Origin: Ananas comosus
Taxonomy: Eukaryota; Streptophyta; Magnoliopsida; Poales; Bromeliaceae
Assembly: GCF_001540865.1 (NCBI RefSeq)
Contig: NC_033622.1
Location: 16,938,089 to 17,002,088 of the forward strand
Direction: 5' to 3'
DNA length: 64,000 bases
Part shown: positions 62,870-64,000 of the stretch, one piece after another
Position numbering within the stretch: the first letter of the stretch is position 1
Layout: every line of letters starts with the position of its first letter
The notes under the pieces: model-generated
Database searches by the model: none
Told to the model about the DNA's origin: nothing
The model's input: the letters and a program-made list of their open reading frames with translations, nothing else
Translations under genes and position numbers: made by a program

Positions 62870-64000
62870 ATGGGCTTCATCTCGGTGACTTCTCTTTCAT
62901 ACAGTGCCTTTTGCACCATAAAAACGGTACTCAGCACTTTGCTTAAATCGTAGTAACGAAAATAACTGCACTTTCTTATTTGTTCCTCAGCTCCAAGGAA
63001 TGCATGCTCCTACGGCCGCTGCAGTAGCCTCTGGAATTGCATCCAATGCCCATTTCGTATTCCGATCTGATACCGGGGACTGGAACGTATGGAAAATAAA
63101 GTTTCAGTTTGGCTAAAATGTATCTCCGATCAGCTTATGCTTCATGTTATCTCGGATCTTAAATTAATTATCTTATTGTCAATCATGACTTCATGACTCG
63201 TGCATTGTTAAAAACTGATCACATAATAAATATTTCAGGATAATGAAACCTGTTCTAAGCAAACACTACATACCAAGCTTAAAAATTCTTCTTTGGGCCT
63301 AATTGAGTAATTTCTACCATACTAGTACTAGTTCAATAAACTCTGGTCGGCTATCCGTGTGCGTCTTTTTTTACAAAAAAAAAAAAACTTAGAAATGTCT
63401 CGGCGCCAATGAATAGTACTCCATTTACTATTCGTAGAAACGATTTATTTTTCTTAAGACACCTTTTCCTGATTTCACAGCTTATGAAGGACATCGTTCC
63501 ACTGGGAGAGGAATTGATGCCTCAGAGGACCTCACAACTTGGATCAAACTCATAACAACGACGATAATTCTCAACCTGGTCCCGCTTCCACGCCACTGAG
63601 AGAGCTGAGCCATTACGCAGGCTTCTTGATAAAGCACCAAGTAGGCGAAAAAGAAGGCTCGGCCTAAGCAATTGGTTATTGTAGGTGGTCCTGGTCCTAG
63701 CACACTCGTCTCAATAAATTATTCAACAGAGATTATAATTAGCCATTTCTATAGCAAAGATGATAGTGATCTAACAAATATTGCGATTTGCGAAGCATGT
63801 AACGTGTATCAAACGATCAATCTTACAGCCTTGGGCATTCCTTTAAACATAATTAAAATAATAATAGTAAATCAAAAAGAATCACCAGCATCTATAACCA
63901 CCTTAAAAAGTGTTCGCACTTTCAAATATGAATATATTTTGAAGCCAATTCTCGACAATAACCATATCATATCGACGCAATTTACCCTCATTTAAGAAAT
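62870..64000. other. Unassigned right edge
   Basis: Balanced composition compared with its surroundings. Two ORFs (63482-63703 minus, 73 codons; 63672-63995 plus, 107 codons, running almost to the edge) show no motif I recognise. They may belong to an element or gene lying beyond the window, or be random. An organelle-derived insert is conceivable but unsupported. Confidence 0.3.

Overview
This is nuclear DNA from a flowering plant. Every multi-exon gene has spliceable GT-AG (once GC-AG) introns, intergenic DNA is AT-rich, and several genes have GC-rich first exons, as in grasses and other commelinid monocots. The gene families are plant ones (GH1 beta-glucosidases with the 13-exon structure, mTERF proteins, an AAK1-like kinase, a SANT/bromodomain protein). 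A bromeliad such as pineapple is a plausible source, but that is inference; I cannot name the species from sequence alone.

Region by region. 1-1000: terminal-inverted-repeat (TIR) elements. 1273-6032 (-): an intact 13-exon GH1 beta-glucosidase, copy A, predicted at 500 aa. 11971-16761 (-): its tandem paralogue, copy B, with frameshifts in exons 8 and 9 and an inverted duplication with an N in exon 4. 29138-29218 (-): the last-exon relic of a third copy. Between and beyond these are nested MITEs, a MULE-like and a Harbinger-like element, tRNA-derived SINEs and a LINE 3' end. 31999-36462: two head-to-head, intronless mTERF paralogues. 38027-40230 (-): a three-exon short-chain dehydrogenase. 45354-49827 (+): a seven-exon AAK1/Ark-type protein kinase with a long tail. 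50805-50877 (+): tRNA-Phe(GAA). 52783-56898 (-): a SANT/bromodomain protein with two apparent frame breaks in GC-rich repeats. 60257-61378 (-): a single-exon conserved plant protein with a C-terminal coiled coil. 61.7-62.9 kb: nested TIR elements. 62.9-64 kb: nothing recognised.

The genes do not form a pathway. The likely products are an apoplastic glucosidase, organelle nucleic-acid-binding factors, a redox enzyme, an endocytosis-related kinase and a chromatin protein. The strongest stories are local duplication and decay (the GH1 array), divergent duplication (the mTERF pair), and a dense, layered mobile-element landscape in which target-site duplications can often still be read. I saw no CRISPR array, operon or virus. 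I found no convincing undescribed system; the closest candidates are the palindrome-rich TIR element at 54.75-55.27 kb, the SINE family and the two long-TIR MITE families.
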